DNA from: Anseranas semipalmata
Taxonomy: Eukaryota; Chordata; Aves; Anseriformes; Anseranatidae
Assembly (NCBI GenBank): GCA_013399115.1
Contig: VXAA01006433.1
Coordinates: forward strand, 1,672,305-1,736,304
Length of the DNA: 64,000 nucleotides
Reading direction: 5' to 3'
The notes below the pieces were generated by a model. The model was not told where the DNA came from. It saw only the letters and a list, made by a program, of their open reading frames with translations, and did not search any database. The translations under genes and the position numbers were made by a program. Below, piece by piece: positions 26,058-51,100 of the stretch (its first letter is position 1; every line of letters starts with the position of its first letter).

Positions 26058-27335
26058 CCTTTTCTCTCTCTCAATCTTTTTTTATTATTATTTTACTCAT
26101 TTTTAGAGTTAACTAGCCGCAGTTTAAACAGCAAAACACATAATGAAATAAATGGGGCACATTCAAACAGCCAAAAGCAGAAAGAAATAAATGAGACAAA
26201 TTCCTTGAACTGCACCTAACATGAAAATGAATCTCAGCTGTTTGTTAGAGACTGCCGAGCCGGGGGTGGGCAAATTAAATCTCAGGAAGCAGGGGAAGTT
26301 AGACAAGAAAGGTTGATTATCTAAATCTCCTCTCATTAACTGCAAAATATTTTTTCAAGATTGAAGGCAGTAAAATATTTTAGCAGCAAATGCCAAAGCC
26401 TCTTTGTGCATTTAAAGTAAAAAGCAAGGATTCGAGCTGAGGAATGGGTAAACAACGATGCTACCACTTGCTTCTCAGGCTGTGCAGGCAGCGTATAGTT
26501 CTCACCCAAAGTACAGCCAGGTGTTGGCATCCTTACTCTCTCAGGCAATGCTTATGCTTGTTTTCCCCAAGTTAACTCAGACTTTGCTGGGGTTCCAGCA
26601 AAAAAGGCGGTGGCTGCTGGCATGAGGGTGGGAGGGCTCAGGAGGGTCTGCCCGGCCAGGCAGCAGCATGCTCTCTCCATGCACACCCCCTGAGTGATGG
26701 TCCTCCGTGGAATAGAGTCGATTTAGCTGCAATTTGTTGGTCTGTCTTTCTAATACGTGGGCTGGATTGCTTCTCTTATCTAACAAAGCCAGGCCCGCTA
26801 AATCAGCCTGGGCAGGCTGCGGGGGGGCTGGGCTCCGTGGCCAGGGGGCCCCATTGCCTTCCCGTGCTGCACCAGCCAGCCCTCGTGGGCTTCTGGGAGC
26901 GAGCAAAGCTCTTAAAGCTCTTCTGTCATCTTTTTCATCACCCCCATTTAACGCACTCGGGTTTGCTATGCGAGGGGGTGGGATGCAGGGAGGGAGCCGG
27001 GGCTGCCTTGGTGGCGGTCCTTAGCAGGAGATGCTGCTGAGTGACCGAGTGGCACAGTGGCGGCCCGAGCCCGGGCTCTGGAGCAGCACGCACCGTGTCC
27101 TTGGGAAAGGAGGAGCTGCGGGAATGCCTCCTGCCGGAGCCTTTGGGACGTGTGGAGCTGCAGCTCATGGGATGCAAAAATAAAATGTGTCACGAGTTGG
27201 ATGTTGTCTTTGGCACCAGCAGAAAAGAAAGCCAGGCAAAGCCAGGCTGCTGTTGTTATCACTGAAAAGGGGCAGAAGTCCAACGAGAGCAATAAAAGTA
27301 ACTGGGGGTGGCTGGGAGGGGGGAGGCCAGGGGAA

Positions 27336-27668
27336 NNNNNNNNNNNNNNNNNNNNNNNNNNNNNNNNNNNNNNNNNNNNNNNNNNNNNNNNNNNNNNNNN
27401 NNNNNNNNNNNNNNNNNNNNNNNNNNNNNNNNNNNNNNNNNNNNNNNNNNNNNNNNNNNNNNNNNNNNNNNNNNNNNNNNNNNNNNNNNNNNNNNNNNNN
27501 NNNNNNNNNNNNNNNNNNNNNNNNNNNNNNNNNNNNNNNNNNNNNNNNNNNNNNNNNNNNNNNNNNNNNNNNNNNNNNNNNNNNNNNNNNNNNNNNNNNN
27601 NNNNNNNNNNNNNNNNNNNNNNNNNNNNNNNNNNNNNNNNNNNNNNNNNNNNNNNNNNNNNNNNNNNN
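27336..27668. other. Assembly gap, 333 N
   Basis: Unknown bases. Both borders carry GGCCAGGGGAA (27325-27335 and 27669-27679), and the flanks are G-rich, so the gap probably spans a GC-rich tandem repeat or marks two contig ends that overlap. Open frames drawn through it have no meaning. Confidence 0.99.
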
Positions 27669-28485
27669 GGCCAGGGGAAGAGGGGCGTGGGGAAGCCATG
27701 GGCAGGTCCCTGTGCACAGCACCTGCAGGGAGGAAGAGGGTTCCCCTTCCTCCTTTGGGCTGAGGACAAGACATGACAGACACAAAGTGTGCTTTTGGTC
27801 CTTCCCACTGCATACCCGATGGTTCCCGGGAGCGCACGCTGCCTGCCCTGGCCCCGGGTCTCTCCCTGTGCTGGGTTTCACACGACATCCATTCCAGGAA
27901 CCCACGTGGCTTTCGGGAAGTAACTGCTTTGCTTGCGGGAATTGAACCATTATCTTCAGAGGAACTAAAAAATACAAAGTGCATTTTTAAGGTTTTTATT
28001 GTTTTCACCCCACCGCCAGCATCCCCTTTAAGAACATCAAAAGATTAAAAAAAAAAGAAAACAATAAAGACATCTGCTAGCATCTCTGGAGATGTGTGCT
28101 GCACTTTCTTCTAATTCAGACCAAGCCTTCCAAGCCTCACCATGCCTTCAAGGAATGAGGGATTTTTTCTTTTACTTAAGAAGTGTCTCAAGACCCTTTC
28201 ACTGGGGTGTAAGAGTGCCCTGTGTCAGCACAGTTAAAAAAATGCTGGCATTTCCTGCACGGAGATTAACGATGATACATTATCATTTGCAGCTCAGACC
28301 TGATTTACGGTTCCTATCACAACATTGCATAATATTTCTTTAAGCGCTCAGTCCCTAATGTAAATTAGCAGGCAGAGGATGGGAGCAAAGTCCTGCGTTT
28401 GGCCATCACATGCCTGTTCAGCCACGTGAGATGCCCTGCGTTGAGCACAATGCACATTTAGCTTTGTTTGCTATTCCTTCACTAG

Positions 28486-40449
<11,964 letters not shown>

Positions 40450-41455
40450 ATTAACTCATCTTGTTTCTTGATCCAAAAGCAAATAGTCAGATACAAACTG
40501 TTAACAGATGAGATCAGTAAAAAAATCTTACTTTATAAATGGCTTAGTTTACTTCTTGTAGCCTGTTAAGAAATCAGTACTAACACCTGTTATATGTGAG
40601 CTTTAATAGTGAGATTAATTCTGTACTAATCTATGAATGTGTAACTCAGCAGTAAATTGTGCTTATCATGTGGATGTTGTGTCATCAGAGGTAACTTGGA
40701 CCATCAACTCAAACACTGCAGAAACCAGACCACTTCCTCTGGCTGATAGATAAGAAATAGCCATGAACTATATATAATTATATCATATTTGTTTAAAAAT
40801 TCTCTACAGACCAAATACACAAATCTCAACTTCTTAGTGCAACTTGCAAGACTGGAGGATTAAAATGACAGCCTGCTTGGGTGGCTGCTCAATATCTTGA
40901 GGGTATCTTGAGCTTGTTGTGACTTCAAGATCTCAGACCTCCAGTTACTACAAAAATGGCCTCACACCTTCTCCATGTGTGACGTCTGCCTGCTCCTGCC
41001 CTCATATGCAACTCCATGTACTGGCACTGCTTCCGTCTTCCTGTATTTTCACTTTATTTTTATGACATTGCAACTGCAGAGTCTCTTCCCCATGGTTCAT
41101 ATATATGGCAGCAACACACCTGCCCAGAGCATGATCAGCCAAATCTGGGTCCTAAAATTGATTTGGGTACCAGGTCCATACTGGTACAGTAAGAGAGAAG
41201 TGATTGAAGGTGGTTGTGGCACAGAAGTGGTAGCAATCAACCTCAAGAGGTAGATTTCAGTAACGAGTCCTGATGCAAAGCCCTGGCTATGAATCAGCTA
41301 CTGTTGTTATGTGGGGCTTTTTCTTATTTTTAATTAAACACTCAAACCTTCTGGTTGAAGCCTTTAACTAGCCTGGCAGCAATGGTCGCACATGCCTACT
41401 GAGCTTTGTAACTTGGAAGATGTAAAAATAAACCCTGAAGCCAAAGTGACATGTT
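40450..41455 (+). other. HNMT: HNMT 3' UTR (estimated end)
   Basis: AT-rich sequence without coding potential follows the TGA. The end is placed about 20 nt after the first canonical AATAAA, at 41427. Transcripts could instead run on to the second signal at 41667. A weaker ATTAAA occurs at 40859. Confidence 0.55.
41427..41432 (+). terminator. Polyadenylation signal AATAAA (proximal)
   Basis: First canonical hexamer that I found after the HNMT stop codon, 978 nt downstream. A T-rich region follows within 30-40 nt, as expected for cleavage-factor binding. Confidence 0.5.
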
Positions 41456-41666
41456 TCAGCGGGATTTATTTCCTTGCCAATGGAGTCATGTCAGGTCAAT
41501 CTGTCCGGCACCGAGTGTAAGATGTCCAGCAAGAAGGTCCCTCTCCTCCTCAGCCCCTTCTCTGAGTGGGGCTGTCCCTGCTCCAGTAGCTGATGCATTT
41601 GTTTTGCTCCATGATTTCATGGTTTTAAGAAGTGCAGTGCTCTCTATGAGGCACAATGTATAGTGG

Positions 41667-41672
41667 AATAAA
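41667..41672 (+). terminator. Polyadenylation signal AATAAA (distal)
   Basis: Second canonical hexamer, about 240 nt beyond the first and followed by T- and G-containing sequence. It is a possible alternative 3' end for HNMT. Confidence 0.35.
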
Positions 41673-41679
41673 ATACAGT

Positions 41680-44600
41680 TGTCTGAATGACTTTAATAGT
41701 GCTAACATTCAGTGTATCCAGTGAGACAAATGTGATTTCTGCCATTGAAAGAATTTGGTTCACTGTTGAAGTACCATGCTTTAGTACCATGAAATGATGC
41801 TTTATTTTTGCATATACATTTCTGATACAATATAGATTATTAAAGATTTGAGGTGATTTACAAGAGAAGGTATCAAGCATTAATAGCCATTTATATTCAT
41901 TTTAGGGTGAATTATTTGAAACACACAATTCTCCTAGTGATCAAATATTAATTCCAGTGTGTTTTAGAACATTCCCACAATATTTTTCAGCTGTTGAACT
42001 GAAGAAAATCTATTGCCACTTTTACACAGTGCTATGCACAGATTCTGGCATTAGGAGACCTCGATATATCTGTAAGCTGCTGCAGTGATGTGCCAGAGAG
42101 GGAGAGAAAGAAAATCTCCCATTAGGACAGATTCCTGCATGCGTTTCTAATGGAAAACAAATTAAAGTTACAGTTATTTCCATAGCTCTTTTGGGCTGTC
42201 AACGACCTCTTCTTAATGGTGCTTGTGGAGGCGGTGACCTCTGAATATTGCCACACAACCCTGTCAGAAGTGACATATCTTTGGGAGGCACAGAAGTGCC
42301 GTAACAAAAGAAAAAGCTGAACAACAGCCAGCAACAGGACACATGTGCATGGCCTGTTGTTTTATGGTTTAACAGAACTCAAAAATACCAGAAATGTGCT
42401 TTAGAGTTTTCTGGAGAGATTCGTTCCAAAAATTTGGGCATGGTCCCACCTCATGCCTGAGCAGGAGAGAGGAGGAAGAACAAAGGGGATCTGAGGAGAA
42501 GAGAGGAGAGTATGACTGGAAAAAAAAGAAAAAGGAGATTCAAAAGATGAGAAAGGGAATGCTTGCTGGGTGCATGGCACTGCACAGGGCCTTATTTAAA
42601 AGCAGATTTCACTAGGGAAAAGGCACTTTCACCCCAAGCTGGAGAAGAAAACTCCTTATCTACATTGGGGGGCATCCTCTGTCATGACTTGGAGTTCTAA
42701 GGACAATTTCACTAAAAAAACAAGGGTGAGGGGTGGGAAATGCAGTGAAGTTCATTCTGCGTATGCAGCTGCTTCTGTAGAGGGGCTGGGGGAAAACTGA
42801 ATTAGAATAGCAGCCTTAAGGGATACATTATTTTTAATTTTAAATTTGTAACACACGCATTTCCAAGAAGTAAGTGCTGCAAGTATTATTTAGTAGGAAA
42901 TGACTCTGTGGAAGGACAATTTTATGCTCATTTGACCATAAAAAAGAAGTTTTTGTAAATCTCTCAAACGACTTCATAATAGCCTGAAGAGCCACATTTT
43001 CATGTGAGAATCACCCTTAATTGTACAGCAAGATGCTGCTGCTTCAGAGCATGTCTGGGGAGTCCAGACCTGCCACGGACTGGGATTTATACAGCAATTT
43101 TGAGCTTACCTGTTTGCTTTCCACATTGAATTAGTTGCTTTCCTCTCAAAAAGCCTGCCTTATCTCATCCAGCAGAATTTTCTTCCAAAGGCACGTCTCC
43201 AGATCTTGCTCTTTGCAAACCTGTGGAGGCCAAGGGGTCAGGTCTGCCTCACTTACACCCCTATAGGTTGTATTCAGATGCTTTATGCAGGGGGTTGCTG
43301 AGAGCAATGGTCTTAAACTGGCGTAAAACACACTGAAACAAGAAAGGTGTCGGGCTACTTGTATTAAAGACACATCAGTAAGGATCCTGCAGATTCTTTG
43401 GAAGTTCTTTTCTGGCTGCGTAAGTTTCAGATAAGAAATGTAAACATTTTACAGAAATCAGGCTCAGTAAATGTAATCCTTGACATTGCATCTATATGCA
43501 CCATTTGTCAGAGTCGGTTGAGAACATTTTTTTTTTTTTTTTACAGTGAGACACATCCCTTTTTATTTTCATTTCACAGGCACATAGCCTGGACAGTACA
43601 GATTATATTACAGGAACAGGGAAAAAAGCTGGAGGGAGGGAGGAGGAGGAACAGAAAGAACTCTCCACTGAAACACCAGGCAACCCGCCAGGCCCGTGTC
43701 CCCAGATAAATCAGCGTGAGCGCAGGGTCCCGATGCTGTGGCAGGGGGTGATTCCCCACAGCCCGGTGTCCGCAGATAAGGCATCACTCCAAGCAATGGC
43801 TCCACGTGGGAGGGCTGGGGGAGAGAGAATGGGGAAGGAAAAAGCTGACCTCCCCCAAAGGAGCCCGGTCCTCACATGTACATCCCTCCCAGATCACACG
43901 CATCTGTGTGAGCAGCTGCAGGACTGTGCCTTTAAATTATAACTAGAAAAATATTCTCACTGCTCTGTTAATTACAACAGCAAACTAAACAAATGCACTT
44001 ACAGCTCAGTTGCTGTCGCCATTTCTACATCAGTGTAATTCACGCTTGCAACCCATGATAGGATTTTTAATGTCATTACACAGTAGGGCAAAGTCTTCAT
44101 TTTTAATAAAAATACAAATGCTAAAATGAAATGGATTAATATCTAATTTTACATCTTCATTTACATGATGTGCAAAATTATCTTAAATATTTGTTATGGA
44201 TGGAGTGGCTTTCCACCAATTTAGGCTTTTTTCGAAGTGGAGAATGTTAACATAAATTGTAGCATAAATCATTGCCTTGTAGAGTACCAGAAGGCGCATA
44301 TAAAAACCCATATCTTTACTGCACATATTTCCCATTAACCATAATCTATTAGTAATTGAAGTTCATTACAAATTCTTGTAGACTTTATTGCTATCATGCT
44401 GCATGACATAGTGAACCTGGCTTGCATAACAAGAAGTCCTTGCTGGGAAATATCCTATTAACAATGACAGTGCATTTGTCATTGCGATAATAAATCCAAG
44501 AGCTGCCTGTAGATTATAAATTATTGCGGCGCCATTTCCACTGTTGTAGTTTAAAAGTTTTGTCAGCATTTCCATTTTAAACCCCCGCTTTTCAGGGAGT

Positions 44601-44904
44601 TATAACTTGACCATAAAAATCTGCAGTGAGCTGAAACTCAGCTTACAAGGTCTCAGCCCGGGAGCACGTTTCTTCCCTCGGCACCATTCCTATTTCATCC
44701 ACGTGAAAGTCTTAGAAGCAGAATCTGTGTTTGTGGAAGGAAGATATTGTCTTCTGCATTTGCTTAGCTTCTAATTGGAAAAACAGGCCATTTGACAGGC
44801 ATTTTGTCTGTAATCTTAAGGTTTTGGTAGAATTTAAAAATATGACTAGACAAAAAGATGGGAGCTCGCTGAGTTTAGCAGCTGAAAAAGCCTCAGACCG
44901 TATC
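41680..44904. other. Intergenic region downstream of HNMT
   Basis: Unique sequence with a purine-rich stretch at about 42460-42560, a 16-base T run at 43527-43542, and AT-rich CNE-like DNA at about 43.95-44.6 kb. No exon is recognised. Confidence 0.7.
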
Positions 44905-45030
44905 TGCTGGACTTTGGGGGGACATTGGGCAAACCCTGCTTATCTTCAAAGGAGAAACTGAAGAGGAATGATGTTACCCATATGCTTTGCAGAGGTGTTT
45001 TAAGGATTAATTACTAAAGTTGAAATTCAG
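44905..45030 (+). mobile_element. MIR-like ancient SINE remnant (3' part)
   Basis: ACATTGGGCAAAC, then TTACCCATATGCTTTGCAG and GGTGTTTTAAGGATTAA, parallel the MIR blocks that run from the TTGGGCAAGT motif to the region before the tail. The middle is poorly matched, so this is less secure than the copies near 7.1 kb and 62.3 kb. Confidence 0.35.
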
Positions 45031-46376
45031 GCATCCACTCAAGTCATCCTTCATCATGTCTATGCAATTCTTTGAGCTCTATATAGGTTTTAAGTGTTAT
45101 TAAAAGAAAATTGCCATAGAGTTGAACTTTAAGTGTTAATTATGACTCAAGATATAAATGACATCAGGTCAAACCTTTCCCAATTTAACTCTGTAATTGA
45201 CTTCAGCTCGCGACACCAGGGGAGATCTAGCTAGCTGAATGCATCTGTCTATCATATTTCTCTAGTGCCTATAGCAATACATCTAATTAGCTGGACGTAA
45301 CCATTATGCCTCAATGGCTCCTAAATACAGCAGGAGGAAACCTTTGCCTCCCTGAAATCACCAGGAAAACTTTCCCTCCCACCAGCAAAGCCAGGTTTTC
45401 ACATCATACTTCAATACCTGCTCTATCTTGCAGTATTGCTTGTGTTTTCATGGGGTTGATAACAGATTTTGCAGAAAATATAATGATCATCTTTTCACAT
45501 CAGTAGTGCCTTCCATCTCAAAGTGCCCCAAATTGTTTTAAAATCTTGATATGCGAACCCACTTCACTTACTGCTGAGGTGCAGCAATCTCCTGGGTGGT
45601 CTTCAGCAGCTGCTGACTGGATCACGGCACCATTTCACAGCAATTTACAGCAGTATGAGGAAGAGGCAGCTATCAGCAGTGGAAGCAGCAACTCCGAGGA
45701 GCAGAAAGCAAATGCTGAGGCTGGCACTGTGCTAGGGTGTAGGCATTAAAGTGTCTTGTCTGGCCAACTTTGCTGTCAGCTTGATGCTTTCCCTCTTCCT
45801 TGGTAGTGGAGCGGTGGGATGTGGGGCAGGGCCACAGGGATGTCTCAGGATGAAGCCTGGTGCCTACCACTGACCCAGCAGGTCCCACAGCTCACGCCAG
45901 TGGTGGGAATGAGGGCTTGAGACCAGCTTTGGTGGTGCCGTCCTACCTGTGTCCTAGTGCTCCATCATGCTGATAATGATGGGTGGCTCTCCTATAATCC
46001 ATAAAGTCAGCCTTCTTTGGTTTGTACCTCCCAAGACCTCACGTTCAAGTCTTCAAAATTTCTTTGCACATCAAAAGACACTTCACCACAGGCCTTCACT
46101 AACCACCAGAGTCTGTATGGCAGGCAGAGCTGGATCCAATGGGCGTACGGGAAAATAAGGTATCTTCCTTCTTTGCTTTAATTCCTCTTCCCACTCCCAG
46201 GGGAATGAGGATGGTGGCTAGCAGAGATGCATGGACCTGTGGGTCCAGGGTGGTCCTTGTGTGACTCAGGATAGTGCTGTTGTTCAAGAGTGGTGAACTG
46301 CTCTAAACGAACATGGTATGTTGCAGATTTCTTACTTAGTTTTGTGTATTCTGCCTGAATTATCAAGCCTCTAGAC

Positions 46377-46396
46377 AAATAAATAAATAAATAAAA
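46377..46396. repeat. (AAAT)n microsatellite
   Basis: About four to five perfect AAAT units in intergenic DNA. Confidence 0.9.
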
Positions 46397-48093
46397 AGCA
46401 AAAATAACCAGTTATGACTTGCTGAATTCCCTAAATCTAAACCATATCATCCTTTGATGATGTCATTCCCATGTTGAAATCCCTAAACCTTAATTGTATC
46501 ACGCTTTTCCACTCAAACAGAATATAAAGACCTAATATCTTTGAGACTCTTAATGCTATAAATACTTTTTGATATTTTATACTAGACTGATTTTGCAGGG
46601 GTGGCAACGAGATATTTCTTTGTGTGATGATAAACAGAATATTTGCCAACAGACATAATTTCTTTGTTTTCTTAAAGAAAATGAAATGATATTTTTGGAG
46701 GCTGTTCCGAGGATCTGGTATGTTACTGTGGATCCTGGCAGAGATGAATTAGTGGCTGGAGTATAGGTTGTCTTGCCAAAAATGAATAGCAATGCAATTT
46801 ATCATAAGTTTCTGTAATTTATCTCATGGCTATATATTAATTAGATACAGACAGAAAGACACATGAACTGCATGGACAGGACTAACACTGAAAGCTTATA
46901 GCTGCTCTTATTGAGGCTGACAGGAAGATTTCTGTTGCCCACACTGCAATCAGTGTTTGGCCTCACATTTTTAGTTTGCTTTGAAGTCTGATCTTGTCCA
47001 GGAACAGGAAAAATGCTAACATTAAAGAGTTTGTTAATCATCTCTGCTAGTTCATATTCAATACAAATTTGTTCACCATATATTTCATATTCAGTCATTT
47101 AAGAATGATAAATATATAAAAAAGTAGAAGCTTAAAAATAACTGCAATAAGCAGCTGTGAAACAGCTACAAACACTCATTACTTGCTACACCATTTTCAA
47201 GGTAACAAAACAATAGTTTATTTTGTTCCTTTCCAACAAAATCTATACTTCAAAATCCACTTTTCATACCCAATCGGTCTGTCTGTAAGACAAACAGTCT
47301 GCAGCCCAGAGTATTTACCTACACACAGCAAAAAGATGTGCTACACTGCCTACAAATTCTGTAATACCACCAGCTACCTTCTTTGGACTCGTTGCAAACC
47401 AGTGATTGATATCTGTTCCTTTGCATTGCTTCCCTCCCATATCTCTTTGTCCTGCTGCTATAATCGATCACAGATTTTTCCATCAGGCTTCATGTCAGAT
47501 TAGGATAGTGAACATGACTTGCTTAGAACAAACTGCTTCAAAGCACACCAAGCCAAGCTCAGGAGTCGAACTGCTCTAAAAATGATTGTTTTGGGCCTGT
47601 CCATGAATACAGTGCACTACCAGGAAGTCAGTAACAGCCTTTGATGCTAAGGGTTTGGGATTGCTCCTCTCTGTGAGCCTGCTGCATACATCTCTGCCAC
47701 CCTGGAGCTGGTATTTTAAGTAGTGTGCATTGCCCAGGTCTCCATTTTCCTGATTCAGAAAGAAATTACTGCTCAGGAGTCAATGTCTGGGGCTGGCAGC
47801 ATTTGCTCACATATTCTGTCTGGGATTCAAGTTACACAGTCTCACTCAGCTTTTGTGTTTGGTGCTTTATGCTTGCTATCAGGAACAAAGAGGAAAGAAA
47901 GCAGAACTACCATCTCTGCTCTGCATAGAAATATATTTTAAAGATTCACAGTGCCTGGTCTTCAGAAGATCTAAACTATCAGTTCCTGGCTTTAAAAACT
48001 CTTTGGGGATTACTGCTTGTTTTTATGGTGCCTAGCACAATTGAGTCCTCATCTTGATTGGTGATTTTTAGGTGCACCTGTAGGAAAAACAGC

Positions 48094-48099
48094 AAATTA

Positions 48100-48130
<31 letters not shown>

Positions 48131-48133
48131 TTA
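48094..48133. repeat. (ATTT)n microsatellite
   Basis: About seven ATTT units that decay into a T run. It is probably polymorphic. Confidence 0.93.
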
Positions 48134-51100
48134 TGTGGAGGACAAGGCATTACTCGTGGAAGAGGACTGTAAGGGTTTGATCCAGGTTTGGATCAGCGGT
48201 GGCTCGAGTGAGCTGAAGGCAGCTGCCTCCCCCGCAGCTGCTGTTGCTCAGGTCTATGAAACCCAGAGAAGGAGGGTGGGTGACCTCTGGGACTCCTGAG
48301 AGTGGAACCGATGTTAGACCATTACAAGGGTTCAAGAGAAGTCAACAATGTGGTGGACAGGAAATGTTTTGACGAGGAACATCCAGCATCCAGTGCAGGA
48401 GGTCCCTGAGCTGAAATACTTGGAAGAATATTGGGGAAAACTGTCATGCATACTTGCACTGTATATATGACATATAAGATACTCTTTCCTAGGTTCCCAC
48501 GTGTAACCACAGCTGAAGAAACACTAAATAAACAATCCTGACAGTCCAACCATTTAGAACCTGTTTTAGCCCAAGCAGAAATGACCGTTGCTAGAGATAA
48601 TACATATTACGTCACAGCGTACAAATACTGTCACCTGTTTTACAGACTAAATTTCAACTTCCTGAATTTCATTCTTTCTTCCTAATAACGACTGGCAACT
48701 AACCCCTGGGCAAGCATTAGGCTACTGGAAGCAGTGCTTGCACAGCCAACGGGAGCGTGAACTCTGATGTCCTGCATTTAGTCCCAGAGAAGACACAGGC
48801 AGCGGTGCATCAGTATTACACTTTAAGCAAATTCTGAGTAAAAGTTTTTTTGCTATCTGTGTATATTAAACAGGTTCTCTCAGGTTTTGTGATGTGAGGC
48901 TGGATGCAATTACAGCTTTCTGGAAAACAAAACCCAAGAAAGCTTGAGCCTGAGGAGTCTCACAGTGTTTTCAATGGAAGCTGTCACTGGGATTGGGATC
49001 TTTCCCAAAATAAGTCAAGTGAACTGCTGATCAGACAGACTTGCTGTCAGGGCAGAAGGCAAACTACGAAATAAATACACAGGTACCTGTGGGCTGCTGT
49101 AACACTGAATGGCTGGCAGCAGGTAATAGGATGGGATGGGGGAATAACAGAGGAAAATGCTAAAAAACCCACAATACTAAAAGCCTGTATTCTGGCAAAG
49201 GCAAGGCTTTGCAGCACAAATTTGCCTGTATTTCTGGTTTCCACAAGTCTGGGCCTGGCAACTCCTCCTCTCACCCCACGGAGGATTTGAGGCTGTGCCT
49301 GGAGACAGCCCTTGCTCTAAGGCAGAAGCCAGAGTCTGCTGAGAGGCAAAGATCCATGGCCAGCAAAATTTGGGGTTTCTTGTTTTGCAGGTGAACCTCA
49401 GCCCCCCTAGCTGAATAGCTGAACAGCTGATTTAAACCCCTGGGGAGATGGCCCACATGGCAGAAAAGGGTAACCCAAATTACCCAGGGAAACCTCATTT
49501 TGGCATGATATATGGAGAGGGTACAACCGCCCTGTAGCAAGGCAAGGGACACAGATGTCGTGGTTTACCGTTCAAACGGCTTATTGATGTGTAGGGTCAT
49601 CCATCACATGTTGCTGTAGGTCCCAGACCAACACGTATAAAAGGCTGCCTCACAGCGAGCACAGCCTCCTCAGCTCCCATCTGTCCAATGCAGCCCCAAT
49701 GTTGCTAATTACATCCCTGCTCATTACCGTGTTGGCTACTGCTCACCTCAAAGCTGTGGCTGTATTGATGTGCCCATGGGTGGCTTGTGCTAACGAACAA
49801 AAGGGAGGCAGGGTCTCAGTTTAAGAGCCTGTTTCAAAGCCCAGGAGTTACTGCTGGTTAAGCTTGACCTCTGGACGATTGCAATTCCATTTGGAAGGCA
49901 GACTTGTTCCAAGACTGTGTTACTTGTTTCAATTTATTTTTTATTTTTTTTAGTTAAAAACAAGAGGTGCTACAGTTCAGTTTCTTGTGTATGTATGGCT
50001 ATAGGTGAGCAGTGTTCTGGTTATTCACCTGGAACACGCATCTCTGCAGTCCAAGCCCTCAGAGGAGCCCCAGGGCTACAGCTCAGGGCAGAAGGTTGGT
50101 CTGGGCCGTGCCAGGAGGCTGAGGACAGCAAGCTGCACCGCTCACACCAGTGTGTAGCAACATCTGAGTGGGGGATTTAAGCCCTGCTGGTTTTAGGACC
50201 TAAGTATTTATTCGGGTCCTTAGGCATCTTTGCACCCGGGGGACTTACAAGCCTTCTGCTGGAAGCGGGTGAGCAAGGCAGGACCGGGTGGTCAGCTGCC
50301 CCCAGAGAGGGCAGGAGGGGTTGGGCTGGAGGGAGCATTCACCTTCCCTGGGAGAAGCACGGTCCTCGTGCTCTCCGTGTGGTCTGGAGGAGGTCTGTGA
50401 GCCAACACCTCCCACAGCAGCATCCCTACTTCTGACATGGGTGGTTTGTACAAAACACAGTCATGCTTGGGAAACGTGTAGCAAGAGACACACAGTGCTG
50501 TTCCCACCAGTACCTACATGCGAAGCAGCCTGATTTTAAGTTACTTTTTGGGAAGAAACGGGCAATTCCAGTTTTAGATATAAGATCTCAATTGTGCAAT
50601 GCTTTTCAGTTGTGAACCCCAGGCTGAGAGCAGCACCGCTGGAGCTCTGGCAGTGCATGCTCACTTGCAAAGCAGAGAAAATGGATGTGGAGTCATTATG
50701 TGGTTTTTGAAGAGAGCTGGAGTGGGTCGCCGTTGTGGTTTTAATGTAAATAACAGGTAAGCCAATGGGCAAGGAGTGTGCATAGGAGGGAAGAGGGAGA
50801 AGTCTCCGTGCATTTTGGTCTGCTGGGCCATGACACCTGGCCAGTGTCGTGTAGTGACACTCATCCAAACACTCATCCCTGCTCCAAAAGAAAGGCAAAA
50901 GCACCAAAGGCAATCCTAACCTCAGAAATAGCAGCTTTTGCCCACCAAGTGCCACACCACTGCTGAAGGCTTTGGAGGCTCACAGCCATGGTGAATACTG
51001 GGGATGGGGATGAAGAAGGACATGAGTGTGGTGAGCATTCAAAAATCAGCTTAGGACACCTGAAAAAGAGCCTTGGTGATTGCTCTTCTGAAAATAACAA

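Larger units (their letters stand above)
25721..28485. other. Region between the CpG island and HNMT exon 1, possible first intron
   Basis: If the candidate donor at 25662 and the acceptor ending at 28485 are used, this is most of a 2.8-kb 5' UTR intron. It includes a GC-rich segment (26.8-27.9 kb) interrupted by the assembly gap. No coding exon is recognised in the known bases. Confidence 0.5.

Noticed and set aside
1..28000. THSD7B exons expected upstream by human gene order
   Set aside because: No thrombospondin type-1 repeat signature or matching C-terminal sequence was seen on either strand.
26966..28008. Several 150-280 codon frames across the assembly gap
   Set aside because: Most of their length is unknown bases (X), so they carry no coding evidence.
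49559..49590. TGTCGTGGTTTA, resembling the start of some avian ERV LTRs
   Set aside because: Similarity ends after about 12 bases; there is no further LTR sequence, polyadenylation signal or second copy nearby.
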